From assembly GCF_022427965.1 (NCBI RefSeq), contig NZ_JAKTTI010000008.1, positions 1-64,000 of the forward strand: a stretch of DNA of 64,000 nucleotides, written 5' to 3'. The stretch is from Fredinandcohnia quinoae. Lineage in GTDB: Bacteria; Bacillota; Bacilli; Bacillales; Bacillaceae_L. Below the pieces are notes generated by a model, which saw only the letters and a program-made list of their open reading frames with translations, ran no database searches and was not told the DNA's origin. Shown here one piece after another: positions 42,988 through 51,901 of the stretch. Each line of letters begins with the position of its first letter. Positions within the stretch are counted from its first letter, which is position 1. Position numbers and translations under genes: made by a program.

Positions 42988-43185
42988 ATGGAAGAATTAG
43001 CACAAGTTCCGTGGGCAGCAATTGCTCCGATTATTGTAATTCAACTTATATTAATGGTAACGGCACTCGTTGATATAGCCAAAAGTGAAGCAACAAAGGG
43101 ACCAAAGCTAATATGGGTATTCATTTCAATTTTTATCAGTATTTTTGGTCCAATCCTATATTTTGTGATTGGAAGGAAGAGATAA
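42988..43185 (+). CDS. YxlE-like small membrane protein (PLDc_N domain)
   Basis: 65 residues starting MEELAQVPWAAIAPIIVIQ, two membrane helices with the PLDc_N pattern (LVDIAKSEATKGPKLIWVFISIF, GPILYFVIGRK). GGAGAGGA lies upstream. The following ATP-binding and permease genes make a yxlE-yxlF-yxlG-like set. In B. subtilis YxlE with YxlD holds the sigma factor SigY in check; no sigY or yxlD is present here, so that role is uncertain. Confidence 0.75.
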   Translation: MEELAQVPWAAIAPIIVIQLILMVTALVDIAKSEATKGPKLIWVFISIFISIFGPILYFVIGRKR

Positions 43186-43186
43186 T

Positions 43187-44092
43187 ATGACACTCGTATC
43201 ATTGGAATCACTCGTTAAAAGATTTGGAAAAGAAACAGCAGTGAAGGATTTAAGCTTTCAGATTAAGGAAGGAAGCTGTACAGCATTACTTGGTCCAAAT
43301 GGAGCCGGTAAGACAACAACACTTCGTATGCTAGCGGGGTTGCTCCAACCAACAGACGGTAAAATCAGATTTACGGGTATGAAAGATGGTGATAACCGAC
43401 AATATATCGGGTATCTACCACAACATCCAGTGTTTTATAACTGGATGAATGCGAATGAATTTCTCATTTATGTTGGCCAGCTAGCTCATTTAACGAAGAA
43501 GGAGTCACAAATTAGGGCAGATAAATTACTCGAGCTTGTTGGGTTGGCGGATGCAAAAAAGCGTAGAATTGGTGGTTTTTCAGGCGGAATGAAACAACGA
43601 TTAGGAATTGCACAAGCAATGATTCATGAGCCAATGCTTCTTATGCTTGATGAGCCGGTCTCAGCTTTGGATCCAGTTGGACGGCGTGAGGTTATTGAGA
43701 TGATGAGAGAATTGAAAAAGAAAACAACGATTCTTTTTTCAACGCATGTTCTCCATGATGCCGAAGAGGTATGTGATGAAATTGTCATCATGCAGAAAGG
43801 CAAGCTTGCATTAAGCGGGTCATTGGATGAATTACGTAAAAGGCATCAGCATGATGTAATTATCATTTCCGCAGATGGAGATATAACAGAGTGGGCACAA
43901 GGTTTGAAATCAATTGATGTAATTACTGATGTGCGAACTGAGCGTACGACTGCTACGATCACGGTTTCACGACTTGAAGCAGCTAGAGAGGGAATTTTAC
44001 AAGATATTCTTGATAAGAGAATTCCAGTTATTTCTTTCCAAGTGGGGCAATCCTCATTGGAGGATGTATTTATGAAGGTGGTGAGCGAATGA
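43187..44092 (+). CDS. ABC transporter ATP-binding protein (YxlF-like)
   Basis: 301 residues. Walker A GPNGAGKT, signature GFSGGMKQRLGIAQAM, Walker B LLMLDEPVSALDP and switch STHVLHD are all intact, followed by a C-terminal domain typical of ABC-2 drug/lantibiotic-type exporters. The ATG at 43187 follows the yxlE-like stop by one base, with GGAAGGAAGAG as its ribosome binding site. Works with the permease encoded by the next gene (4-bp overlap). Substrate unknown. Confidence 0.88.
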   Translation: MTLVSLESLVKRFGKETAVKDLSFQIKEGSCTALLGPNGAGKTTTLRMLAGLLQPTDGKIRFTGMKDGDNRQYIGYLPQHPVFYNWMNANEFLIYVGQLAHLTKKESQIRADKLLELVGLADAKKRRIGGFSGGMKQRLGIAQAMIHEPMLLMLDEPVSALDPVGRREVIEMMRELKKKTTILFSTHVLHDAEEVCDEIVIMQKGKLALSGSLDELRKRHQHDVIIISADGDITEWAQGLKSIDVITDVRTERTTATITVSRLEAAREGILQDILDKRIPVISFQVGQSSLEDVFMKVVSE

Positions 44093-44868
44093 GTCAGTGG
44101 ATTGTATTGTTTAAAAAGGAATGGCTTGAAATGATTCGCAATTATAAAATGCTATGGATGCCACTTGTCTTTATTTTATTGGGCATTATGCAGCCGGTCT
44201 CCTCTTATTATTTGCCCGAAATTCTTGACAAGGCTGGGAATCTTCCGGAGGGGGCTGTGTTTGAAATCCCATTACCAACCCCATCTGAAGTGATTGTCTC
44301 AACACTTGGGCAATATAGTCAGATAGGGATACTAGTACTTGCATTGGCATTCATGGGGATTGTGGTTGCTGAAAGGAATAGTGGGGTTAGCGAAATCATT
44401 TTGGTAAAGCCTGTCTCATTTTTTAATTATATTACCGCGAAATGGGTAAGCATCGCAATCATAACAATCGGCTCCTTTTTACTTGGGATGTTTGCATCGT
44501 GGTATTACACGGAATTGCTAATTGGTGAGGTAGTATTTATTGACTTTTTGAAGGGATCACTCGTATATGGACTCTGGCTATTGTTTTTAGTTACTGTGAT
44601 CTTATTGCTTAGCACTGTGTTAAAAAATAGTGGACTTGTTGCGTTCCTAACGATACTTGTAGCTATTGCATTGTCAGGCATAACCTCATTATTTTCAAAA
44701 TGGATGTTGTGGAGCCCTGCTCGATTATCGACTCACGCAAGCCAACTCATCCTTACTGGAAGTCCTGATAATAGCTTTATTTTGGTCTTTATCATTACAG
44801 CACTACTCATCATTGGATTTATAAGTCTTGCAATCTATTTTTTCTCAAAAAAAATAAGAACTGCATAA
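44089..44868 (+). CDS. ABC-2 type transporter permease (YxlG-like)
   Basis: 259 residues with six predicted membrane helices and the amphipathic N-terminus WIVLFKKEWLEMIRNYKMLW typical of ABC-2 permeases. Starts inside the ATPase stop (ATGA). Followed by a terminator at 44893. Together with the ATPase it should form an exporter of unknown substrate. Confidence 0.85.
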   Translation: MSQWIVLFKKEWLEMIRNYKMLWMPLVFILLGIMQPVSSYYLPEILDKAGNLPEGAVFEIPLPTPSEVIVSTLGQYSQIGILVLALAFMGIVVAERNSGVSEIILVKPVSFFNYITAKWVSIAIITIGSFLLGMFASWYYTELLIGEVVFIDFLKGSLVYGLWLLFLVTVILLLSTVLKNSGLVAFLTILVAIALSGITSLFSKWMLWSPARLSTHASQLILTGSPDNSFILVFIITALLIIGFISLAIYFFSKKIRTA

Positions 44869-44892
44869 TGGCACAAAGCTTGATGTGAACAA

Positions 44893-44938
44893 GTTACTAA
44901 CCAGATAATCGTGATTATTTGGTTGGTAACTTTTTTTT
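44893..44938 (+). terminator. Terminator of the ABC cluster
   Basis: GTTACTAACCA (44893-44903) pairs with TGGTTGGTAAC (44920-44930), followed by eight T. It is nearly identical to the vpr terminator at 47857, including the loop GATAATCGT.ATTAT. Confidence 0.92.
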
Positions 44939-45129
44939 AACTTTATTCAGCTGAAGTCTTCCACTTTTATAAGTTGAGAGATGAATGCAAAGAAGTTTCC
45001 AATTCAGTGGGGGTTCAAACCCCGACTGAATAAAGTTAAAGCCTCCGGCGGATGCCTCAGATTTTTAAAGGAAGCTTTTCGAGCAAGCTCGAAAAAATCT
45101 GGGCGCAAATACGCCAAGGCGCATTTGAT
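44939..45129. repeat. GCATTTGAT repeat, full-length structured element
   Basis: About 190 bp, non-coding. A 12-bp perfect inverted repeat AACTTTATTCAG (44939-44950) / CTGAATAAAGTT (45026-45037) encloses a hairpin CAGT.GGGG/CCCC.ACTG; then comes GCCTCCGGCGGATG, a stem CAGATTTTT/AAAAATCTG with inner TTTTCGAGC/GCTCGAAAA, and a terminal hairpin CAAAT.CGCC/GGCG.ATTTG ending GCATTTGAT. A shortened copy precedes mbl (57465-57532) and single ends occur in the atp operon and before flhO. A plus-strand frame through it is not credible as a gene. Confidence 0.7.
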
Positions 45130-45386
45130 TAGCCCCTTTTGTGAATTGGAAGAAACAATAATTGACTAGTCTCGTCAAAAAGCTACAAAAGTATTGAAGT
45201 TATAAAGGAATAATTGATTTAATTGTCTAAATAATGGGATAAATATTTCAAGGAATCGTGTACATGCACGCAGAATTTAAATATTATTGAGTATTTGCCT
45301 AAGTACGTCAAACAAAGGGGGGACTATGTTGGTTATCAGGCAACCTCAATCCTAATACAATTTCAAAAGGGAGCTGGGACTTATCT

Positions 45387-47834
45387 ATGTATAAAAAGAG
45401 ATCATTACGAACTTCATTAATGCTATTAGTCTTTCTACTTGCGTTTTCCTCATTTAGTATGGGTGCATTCGCAAAAGGAAAAGAGCCAAACTCTGATTCT
45501 GTTGCTCAAAAACTAGCAGAGCTAGTTGGAGATATTGACGTAAGATCCACAAAGTCAACTACGGTCATCGTTGAAATGAATGAACAATCAATTGTAGAAG
45601 CAAAGCATACAGGAAAATCCCAAACAAAAGCAAATTTAGCAAAAGAGAGAAATAAGGTTAAAGATGCTGTCGTAAAAGCAGCTAAATCAAGTAAGGTTAA
45701 TCGTGAATATGATTATGTATTCTCAGGTTTCTCAGTAGAGTTAAAAGCAAGTGAAATTCCAGCACTACTTTCAGTTCCAGGTGTAAAAGCCGTATATCCT
45801 GCGGTTACATATACTGTGACTGGTGAAGAAAGTGAACTCGTTACACCTGAAGTGTATAGCCCTCAAATGATGAATAGCGCTCCACATATTGGAGCAAATG
45901 ATGCATGGAAATCTGGTTACACGGGTAAAGGAATCACTGTTGCGGTAGTTGATACTGGAGCAGACTACACCCATCCTGACCTAGCTCATGCATTTGGAGA
46001 ATATAAAGGCTATGACTTTGTCGACAATGATAATGACCCGCAAGAAACACCAAAAGGGGACCCACGTGGTGAAGAAACAGCACATGGTACCCACGTTTCT
46101 GGTACAGTCGCAGCTAATGGAGAAATTAAAGGTATTGCACCTGATGCTACGCTTTTAGCATATCGTGTACTTGGACCAGGTGGAAGTGGATCAACTGAAA
46201 ACGTAATTGCTGGTGTAGAACGAGCTGTACAAGATGGTGCAGATATCATGAACCTTTCGCTTGGAAGTTCATTTAACTACCCAGACGATGCGTTAAGTAT
46301 TGCACTTGATTGGGCAATGGCTGAAGGAGTTGTTGCAGTCACTTCAAATGGTAATGCAGGCCCTGATAATTGGACGGTTGGAACACCGGGAACTTCCCGT
46401 GAAGCAATCTCAGTTGGGGCTACACAGCTACCGTTTAACGTGTATAATTCAAAAATATCAACAAGTGAAGGTGTGAATTATCCTTCTGCTAAAGTTCAAG
46501 GTTTCCCAAGTGATGAAGCTATACTTGCATTAAATGGTAAAGAGTATGAATTTGTTCATGTTGGACTAGGCGGTCCAAGTGATTTTGAAGGGAAAGACCT
46601 AACTGGAAAAATAGCTTTAATTAGTCGTGGTGATTTTGCATTTGTCGATAAGGCAACCAATGCTAAAAAAGCAGGTGCAGTTGGTGCGATTATCTATAAT
46701 AATGTGGCTGGAGAACATGCAGATGTGCCAGGTATGGATGTACCGACAATTAAAACGACATTAGAAGATGGAAAGAAACTCCTTGCTGAATTAGAGAAAG
46801 GAAATAATAAAGTCACGTTTAATATTGAGTTTTCACATAAAGTTGGCGAAATGATGGCTGACTTCTCATCTCGTGGACCAGTTGTTAAAACTTGGATGGT
46901 CAAGCCTGATGTTTCTGCTCCTGGGGTAAATATTGTAAGTACAGTTCCAACTCATGACCCTTCAAATCCACATGGTTATGCAGCATATCAAGGAACAAGT
47001 ATGGCATCACCACATGTAGCTGGAGCATCAGCATTGCTTTTACAAGCTCACCCTAACTGGAGTGTACAAGATGTAAAGGCTGCTTTAATGAATACAGCTG
47101 AAAACTTAATTGATCCCGCGACAGGTGAGGACTACCCGCACAATACACAAGGTGCAGGAAGCATTCGTGTACTTGATGCAATTAATGCTAAAACATTAGT
47201 AACACCAGGTAGTCACTCATTTGGAGTATTCTACAAGGACAAAGGAAAGCAAGTTGAAAAGCAACATTTTACAATAAAAAATCTTTCAAATGAAAGAAAG
47301 TCTTATAGTTTTGAAGTGAAATTTGATGGAAATCCAAATGGAATTAAAGTGATTACAAGTAATAATTTAAAAGTAAATGCAAATAAATCACAAAATGTTA
47401 ATCTTAATGTGCAAGTGGATGCCGGGAAATTACAACCTGGGTATTATGAAGGAACAATTGTGATAAGTGATGGGGAACAGACTTTTGATGTATCAACCAT
47501 TTTATTTGTAAAAGAACCAGATTATCCACGTGTATCAGGTATGGATGTAACACTTGGAAGTGATGGACCAACTGCAATAGAAGCATATTTCCAAGGTGGA
47601 GCAGAAGTTGTGGATCTATTTGTTTATCTATCTAATAAAGACGGTGAACCGCTCGCATATTTAGGTGATATTGGAGTCTATGAAAATATCCCAGCAGGAT
47701 TCCAAACTTTTGAGTGGGATGGAACATTAAATGATGGCTTCAAGCTGCCAAAAGGCTATTATTACAATGTATATGCATATGCAACATATGATGGCATTAC
47801 ATCTCTAGCTGGAGCAAACTTCTTAAACGAATAA
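45387..47834 (+). CDS. vpr: Minor extracellular protease Vpr
   Basis: 815 residues. Signal peptide (1-29, cut near GAFAKG), I9 propeptide (about 55-145, DYVFSGFSVELKASEIPALL), S8 catalytic domain with D189 (VVDTGADYTHPDL), H233 (TAHGTHVSG) and S538 (GTSMASPHVAG), a protease-associated insert (TGKIALISRGDFAFVDKATN) and a C-terminal Fn3/FlgD-like beta domain ending with an AFNEWDG-type segment. Length and layout match Bacillus Vpr. Preceded by the full GCATTTGAT element. The paralogue at 13038 is shorter. Confidence 0.93.
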   Translation: MYKKRSLRTSLMLLVFLLAFSSFSMGAFAKGKEPNSDSVAQKLAELVGDIDVRSTKSTTVIVEMNEQSIVEAKHTGKSQTKANLAKERNKVKDAVVKAAKSSKVNREYDYVFSGFSVELKASEIPALLSVPGVKAVYPAVTYTVTGEESELVTPEVYSPQMMNSAPHIGANDAWKSGYTGKGITVAVVDTGADYTHPDLAHAFGEYKGYDFVDNDNDPQETPKGDPRGEETAHGTHVSGTVAANGEIKGIAPDATLLAYRVLGPGGSGSTENVIAGVERAVQDGADIMNLSLGSSFNYPDDALSIALDWAMAEGVVAVTSNGNAGPDNWTVGTPGTSREAISVGATQLPFNVYNSKISTSEGVNYPSAKVQGFPSDEAILALNGKEYEFVHVGLGGPSDFEGKDLTGKIALISRGDFAFVDKATNAKKAGAVGAIIYNNVAGEHADVPGMDVPTIKTTLEDGKKLLAELEKGNNKVTFNIEFSHKVGEMMADFSSRGPVVKTWMVKPDVSAPGVNIVSTVPTHDPSNPHGYAAYQGTSMASPHVAGASALLLQAHPNWSVQDVKAALMNTAENLIDPATGEDYPHNTQGAGSIRVLDAINAKTLVTPGSHSFGVFYKDKGKQVEKQHFTIKNLSNERKSYSFEVKFDGNPNGIKVITSNNLKVNANKSQNVNLNVQVDAGKLQPGYYEGTIVISDGEQTFDVSTILFVKEPDYPRVSGMDVTLGSDGPTAIEAYFQGGAEVVDLFVYLSNKDGEPLAYLGDIGVYENIPAGFQTFEWDGTLNDGFKLPKGYYYNVYAYATYDGITSLAGANFLNE

Positions 47835-47856
47835 AAGTAGTTCTGTTGTGAACTAG

Positions 47857-47901
47857 TTACCTACCAGATAATCGTTATTATTTGGTAGGTAATTTTTTTT
47901 T
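47857..47901 (+). terminator. Terminator of vpr
   Basis: TTACCTACCA (47857-47866) pairs with TGGTAGGTAA (47883-47892), followed by nine T. Near-duplicate of the terminator at 44893-44938. Confidence 0.92.
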
Positions 47902-47949
47902 CGCTATTATCGAAAGTGTTTTAATTTTTTGATATAATAAACAAAACTA

Positions 47950-47964
47950 TTTCGATATTCGAAA
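47950..47964. promoter_or_regulatory. Dyad in the ggt leader
   Basis: TTTCGA-TAT-TCGAAA lies just after a TATAAT (47933-47938) and 20 bp before the ggt start; a candidate operator or structure near the transcription start. Confidence 0.35.
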
Positions 47965-47983
47965 CAAAAGGAGAAAATAAGAA

Positions 47984-49588
47984 ATGGACTACTTACATAA
48001 TCCATATACATCTAATCGATTAGCTACCTTTGCCAGAAATGGTATGGTTGCTACGTCACAGCCACTGGCAGCTCAAGCGGGTCTAGATATTTTAAAGAGA
48101 GGTGGGAATGCAATCGATGCTGCTATCGCAACAGCAGCATGTCTTACCGTAGTTGAACCGACCTCGAATGGGATTGGAGGAGACGCATTTGCACTCGTAT
48201 GGGTAAATGGCCAGCTTCATGGTTTAAATGCTAGTGGTACTGCACCTAAAAATATATCCATTGAGGCACTGAAAGAAAGAGGCTACGAAAGTATTCCAAA
48301 ATACGGATTAATACCTGTTACTGTACCAGGTGTACCAGCAGCATGGGCAGAACTTTCCAAGCGTTTTGGAAAGCTACCATTAACTGATGTACTTCAGCCA
48401 GCAATTGAATATGCTCAAAATGGCTTTCCGTTATCTCCGATTTTAGGGAAGTACTGGAAGGGTGCATATAATAACTATAAAAAGAATCTGATAGGAGAGG
48501 AATTTGCTAGTTGGTTTGAAACATATGCTCCAAACGGTCGTCCTCCTGAAATAGGTGAATTATGGCGTTCTGAGGATCATGCTAGAACCCTTCAATCAAT
48601 AGCTGAGACAAATGCCGAAAGCTTTTATCGTGGTGAATTAGCGGATAAAATTATATCCTATATAGAGCAATATGATGGCTTCCTATCTGCTGAGGATCTA
48701 GCAAACTACAAACCTGAATGGGTTGAGCCAATATCGGTTAATTATCGTGGCTATGATGTATGGGAAATTCCACCTAATGGCCAGGGATTAGTGGCTTTAA
48801 TGGCGTTGAAAATGTTAGATGGCTTTGAGTTAACTGAAAAGGAATCCGTGGAAACATATCATAAACAAATTGAAGCTATGAAACTAGCATTTGCCGACGG
48901 TAAAACGTATATTACGGATCCGAAAGAGATGTCCAGGTCTGTTGAACAACTTATGTCAGAAAAATATATGAATGAACGGAGAAGCTTAATCGGTAATGAG
49001 GCACTTATGCCAGAACCGGGCACACCTCCGAGTGGAGGTACTGTTTATTTAGCAACAGCAGATGAAGAAGGAAATATGGTTTCCTTCATTCAAAGTAATT
49101 ATTTCGGATTTGGATCGGGTAATGTTGTTCCAGGGACAGGCATAGGATTACAAAATAGAGGCTTTGACTTTTCGATGGATCCAACACATGAGAATGCATT
49201 AAGACCAGGTAAAAAACCATTTCACACAATCATTCCAGGATTTTTAACGAAAAATGGAGAAGCAGTGGGACCGTTTGGTGTAATGGGTGGGTTTATGCAG
49301 CCTCAAGGACATGTCCAAGTGGTGATGAATACGGTAGATTTCCATCTCAACCCGCAGGCTGCTTTAGATGCTCCAAGATGGCAATGGGTAGAGGGAAAGA
49401 AAATTCACGTTGAACATAGCTTTCCACAGCATATAGCGCAGGCACTTTCAAGAAAAGGACATGACATACAAGTGGCATTAGACTCTGGCGGGTTTGGACG
49501 AGGTCAAATGATTTGGCGTAACCCTAATACTGGTGTCTTAATTGGTGGAACTGAACACCGTACAGACGGAGCCATTGCCGCTTATTAG
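47984..49588 (+). CDS. Gamma-glutamyltransferase family protein (YwrD-like)
   Basis: 534 residues, Ntn-hydrolase of the GGT family. The nucleophile is T353 in PSGGTVYLATADEEGNMVSF, exposed by autocleavage into large and small chains; GGNAIDAAIATAACLTVVEP and GIGGDAF are other signatures. There is no signal peptide, unlike secreted GGT, so it is probably cytoplasmic, as B. subtilis YwrD. Two chromate-transport genes follow, as in the B. subtilis ywrA/ywrB/ywrD neighbourhood. Confidence 0.88.
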   Translation: MDYLHNPYTSNRLATFARNGMVATSQPLAAQAGLDILKRGGNAIDAAIATAACLTVVEPTSNGIGGDAFALVWVNGQLHGLNASGTAPKNISIEALKERGYESIPKYGLIPVTVPGVPAAWAELSKRFGKLPLTDVLQPAIEYAQNGFPLSPILGKYWKGAYNNYKKNLIGEEFASWFETYAPNGRPPEIGELWRSEDHARTLQSIAETNAESFYRGELADKIISYIEQYDGFLSAEDLANYKPEWVEPISVNYRGYDVWEIPPNGQGLVALMALKMLDGFELTEKESVETYHKQIEAMKLAFADGKTYITDPKEMSRSVEQLMSEKYMNERRSLIGNEALMPEPGTPPSGGTVYLATADEEGNMVSFIQSNYFGFGSGNVVPGTGIGLQNRGFDFSMDPTHENALRPGKKPFHTIIPGFLTKNGEAVGPFGVMGGFMQPQGHVQVVMNTVDFHLNPQAALDAPRWQWVEGKKIHVEHSFPQHIAQALSRKGHDIQVALDSGGFGRGQMIWRNPNTGVLIGGTEHRTDGAIAAY

Positions 49589-49719
49589 CCTGTCTGGGTG
49601 CTATGTCAGACGTGGCTGTTAACATATTGATGTTTCGGGCATTATAGGGTTGGTGTTCTCAATTAGGATAAAATTAACCCCTCTAATGAGGAGGAATTCA
49701 CCTTCAGAAAGGATATATT

Positions 49720-50280
49720 ATGAAACAGTTTCAATTGTTTTATGCATTTTTAAAGGTTGGTCTGCTTGGTTATGGTGGTGGACCATCCTCCATTCCACTT
49801 GTTCACAAGGAAGTTGTTGAACGATATAAGTGGTTAAGCGACGATGAGTTTGGTGATATTCTCGCACTTGGAAATACACTTCCAGGACCAATTGCAACAA
49901 AAATGGCCGGATATATAGGGTACCGTGTTGGTGGTGTGCTAGGAACGGTGCTATCGCTTATCGCAACAACGGTTCCGACGATTATTTTAATGATTGTTCT
50001 CCTTACATCACTTTCATCCTTCAAAGACCTTGATTGGGTTCAAGGTATGACAAAGGCGGTTGTACCAGTCGTTGGTGTAATGCTCGCAGTTTTAACATGG
50101 CAGTTTTTTGAAAATGCAAAAAAAGGACTTGGTTGGGTGAAAACAGTTATATTTGGTGTTGCAAGTTTACTATTACTCGAGTGGCTAAATGTACACCCAG
50201 GAATTTTAATCGGAGTGTTACTTGTTGCAGCATTAGTGAAAAAAAATAAGAAGGAACAAGAAGGAGGTTCATCTTCATGA
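49720..50280 (+). CDS. Chromate transporter, half-size protein 1
   Basis: 186 residues with one CHR domain: FLKVGLLGYGGGPSSIPLVHKEVVE, LALGNTLPGPIATKMAGYIG, and about six membrane helices. Short-chain CHR proteins work as pairs of antiparallel subunits (B. subtilis ywrA/ywrB) and export chromate. Overlaps the next CHR gene by 4 bp. RBS AGAAAGG lies 9 nt before the ATG. Confidence 0.88.
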   Translation: MKQFQLFYAFLKVGLLGYGGGPSSIPLVHKEVVERYKWLSDDEFGDILALGNTLPGPIATKMAGYIGYRVGGVLGTVLSLIATTVPTIILMIVLLTSLSSFKDLDWVQGMTKAVVPVVGVMLAVLTWQFFENAKKGLGWVKTVIFGVASLLLLEWLNVHPGILIGVLLVAALVKKNKKEQEGGSSS

Positions 50281-50804
50281 TCTATTGGCAACTTTTCCTT
50301 GCCTTCTTCCTACCGGGAATATTGGGCTACGGAGGTGGACCAGCATCTATTCCACTTGTTGAAAATGAAGTTGTACATACATATCATTGGCTTTCAGTTC
50401 AAGAATTTAGTGAGGTACTTGCACTCGGAAATGCCTTGCCAGGACCTATCGCTACAAAAATGGCTGGATATATCGGCTATCAACAGGCAGGGATACTCGG
50501 TGCATCAGTCGCTATTTTTGCAACAGTAGCACCATCACTTATTTTAATGATTGGGCTTTTAAGTATCTTATATAAATTTAAGGATTCACCAAAAGTTAAA
50601 CGAATGACAAACTACATTCGTCCAACAATCGCCATTTTGTTAGGAGTCATGGCATACCGTTTTTTTTCAGAATCATATGAGGGCACAGGATTAGGGCAGA
50701 CGATTTTTCTTATCGTTGCAAGCTTTCTTCTCTTAGAAAAATGGAAGATCCACCCTGCATACGTCATAATAGGAGCCTTAGTCTACGGAGGAATATTCCT
50801 ATAA
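50277..50804 (+). CDS. Chromate transporter, half-size protein 2
   Basis: 175 residues, second CHR subunit: FLPGILGYGGGPASIPLVENEVV and LALGNALPGPIATKMAGYIGY. Starts within the stop of the first (ATGA), so equal production of both is likely. They should assemble as a heterodimer in the membrane. Confidence 0.88.
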   Translation: MIYWQLFLAFFLPGILGYGGGPASIPLVENEVVHTYHWLSVQEFSEVLALGNALPGPIATKMAGYIGYQQAGILGASVAIFATVAPSLILMIGLLSILYKFKDSPKVKRMTNYIRPTIAILLGVMAYRFFSESYEGTGLGQTIFLIVASFLLLEKWKIHPAYVIIGALVYGGIFL

Positions 50805-50849
50805 ATTAACGTCATTAATAAGTGAAGAAGAAAGGAAGAAAGAAAACGT

Positions 50850-51461
50850 ATGAAGAAATTACTTCTAACTGGATTTGAGCCGTTTTTAGATTTCCCAATC
50901 AACCCAACTGAGGAAATAGTGAAAAGGATTGATGGATCAACTATCGGTAACTATCAAATCATTGGACGACTTTTACCAGTTGATTTCTCGGAATCAGCAA
51001 AACAAATTCTTAACCTAATTGACGAGGTTAAACCGGATGTAGTGATTTCCTTAGGGTTAGCAGCTGGCCGTTCAAAAATCACACCAGAACGAATCGCAAT
51101 CAACTGTTGTGATGGCGCAGCAGATAACAAAGGGATAAAACTAGAGGATTCACCGATTGAAGATAATGGCCCTGTAGGATATTTTTCAACCCTTCCAATA
51201 CGGAAGTTTGTAAATACACTTAATGAAAATGGATTACCTGCCACAATCTCTAATAGTGCTGGGACCTATTTATGTAACAATGTTATGTATTCAACTCTTC
51301 ATAAAATTGAACAGGAAAGCTTATCGATTCAAGCGGGTTTTATTCATATCCCTGCGTCACATCAACTCGCTATAAAAAAACCAAATCTTCCAAGTTGGTC
51401 TAATAAAGATTTAGAGGCAGCAATAGCGATAATGATTGAAACCCTTGGTGGTGAAAAATAG
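50850..51461 (+). CDS. pcp: Pyrrolidone-carboxylate peptidase
   Basis: 203 residues. Removes N-terminal pyroglutamate from peptides. Cysteine peptidase C15 triad E80 (TPERIAIN), C142 (SAGTYLCNNVMY) and H171 (IPASHQLA) is present, with the start LLTGFEPFLDFPINPTEE. The stop codon lies within its terminator stem (51454-51482). Confidence 0.95.
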   Translation: MKKLLLTGFEPFLDFPINPTEEIVKRIDGSTIGNYQIIGRLLPVDFSESAKQILNLIDEVKPDVVISLGLAAGRSKITPERIAINCCDGAADNKGIKLEDSPIEDNGPVGYFSTLPIRKFVNTLNENGLPATISNSAGTYLCNNVMYSTLHKIEQESLSIQAGFIHIPASHQLAIKKPNLPSWSNKDLEAAIAIMIETLGGEK

Positions 51462-51482
51462 GGCAACTTGTCCTATTTTTTT
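51454..51482 (+). terminator. Terminator of pcp
   Basis: AAAAATAGG (51454-51462) pairs with CCTATTTTT (51472-51480), plus TT. It overlaps the pcp stop codon. Confidence 0.85.
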
Positions 51483-51483
51483 C

Positions 51484-51526
51484 TTGACTGTTAAAAAAAA
51501 TAAATACATAATAATAATTATTATCA
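51484..51526 (+). promoter_or_regulatory. SigA promoter with overlapping Fur-box candidate
   Basis: TTGACT (51484-51489) and CATAAT (51507-51512) have a 17-nt spacer. Positions 51512-51526, TAATAATTATTATCA, match the Fur 7-1-7 core TGATAATnATTATCA at 14 of 15 positions, right over the start region. A second -10 (TATAAT, 51559-51564) and a half-site TGATAAT (51574-51580) follow. Confidence 0.5.
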
Positions 51527-51629
51527 ATTTTCGTAATATTATAATTATAAGATAGTACTATAATTGTAGCTAATGATAATACATACCCAAAATGATAACG
51601 CTTTCATAAAAAGGAGTTGTCCTTTATTC

Positions 51630-51809
51630 ATGATTTTATTCTTACTTCTTATTGTCACTGCTTTAAGTTTATTTTTCGGTTTAAAAAAGAAACGTCCAAT
51701 CTTTTTACTTATTCCTTTCGCATCAATATTTATCTATTTCATTATTGAAGTAATACTATTCCCGGCACCAATAGGTGAGACAATTCGTTTTATCTTTTCA
51801 TTAAAATAA
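51630..51809 (+). CDS. Small two-helix membrane protein
   Basis: 59 residues starting MILFLLLIVTALSLFFGLKKK, with two hydrophobic segments (1-17 and about 24-44) and a short polar tail. AAAGGAG (51610-51616) lies 13 nt upstream, somewhat far. No family is recognised. Its promoter region carries a strong Fur-box-like dyad, so an iron link is possible. Between pcp and the symporter operon, same strand. Confidence 0.6.
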   Translation: MILFLLLIVTALSLFFGLKKKRPIFLLIPFASIFIYFIIEVILFPAPIGETIRFIFSLK

Positions 51810-51835
51810 CAAGCTATGTTTTAAGGAGGTGGTCC

Positions 51836-51862
51836 ATGAAAGGAATTAGAGCTGAAGTCTAA
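51836..51862 (+). CDS. Possible 8-residue leader peptide before the symporter operon
   Basis: A near-perfect ribosome binding site AAGGAGGTGG (51822-51831) precedes ATG and eight codons (MKGIRAEV) before TAA. The next gene starts 39 nt later with its own GGAGGTG. The strength of the RBS is out of proportion to a chance frame, so it may be a regulatory leader peptide or the start of a decayed gene. Confidence 0.35.
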   Translation: MKGIRAEV

Positions 51863-51901
51863 CGCACAATTAAAATAATAACTTAGTGGAGGTGCTAACA
51901 T

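Noticed and set aside
44981-45169. 62-codon plus-strand frame containing [12 protein letters not shown]
   Set aside because: It runs through the structured repeat at 44939-45129; the same peptide (KSGRKYVKAHLI) arises from the shortened repeat before mbl. It is a translation of repeat DNA, not a gene, and explains the false N-terminal extension of mbl back to 57423.
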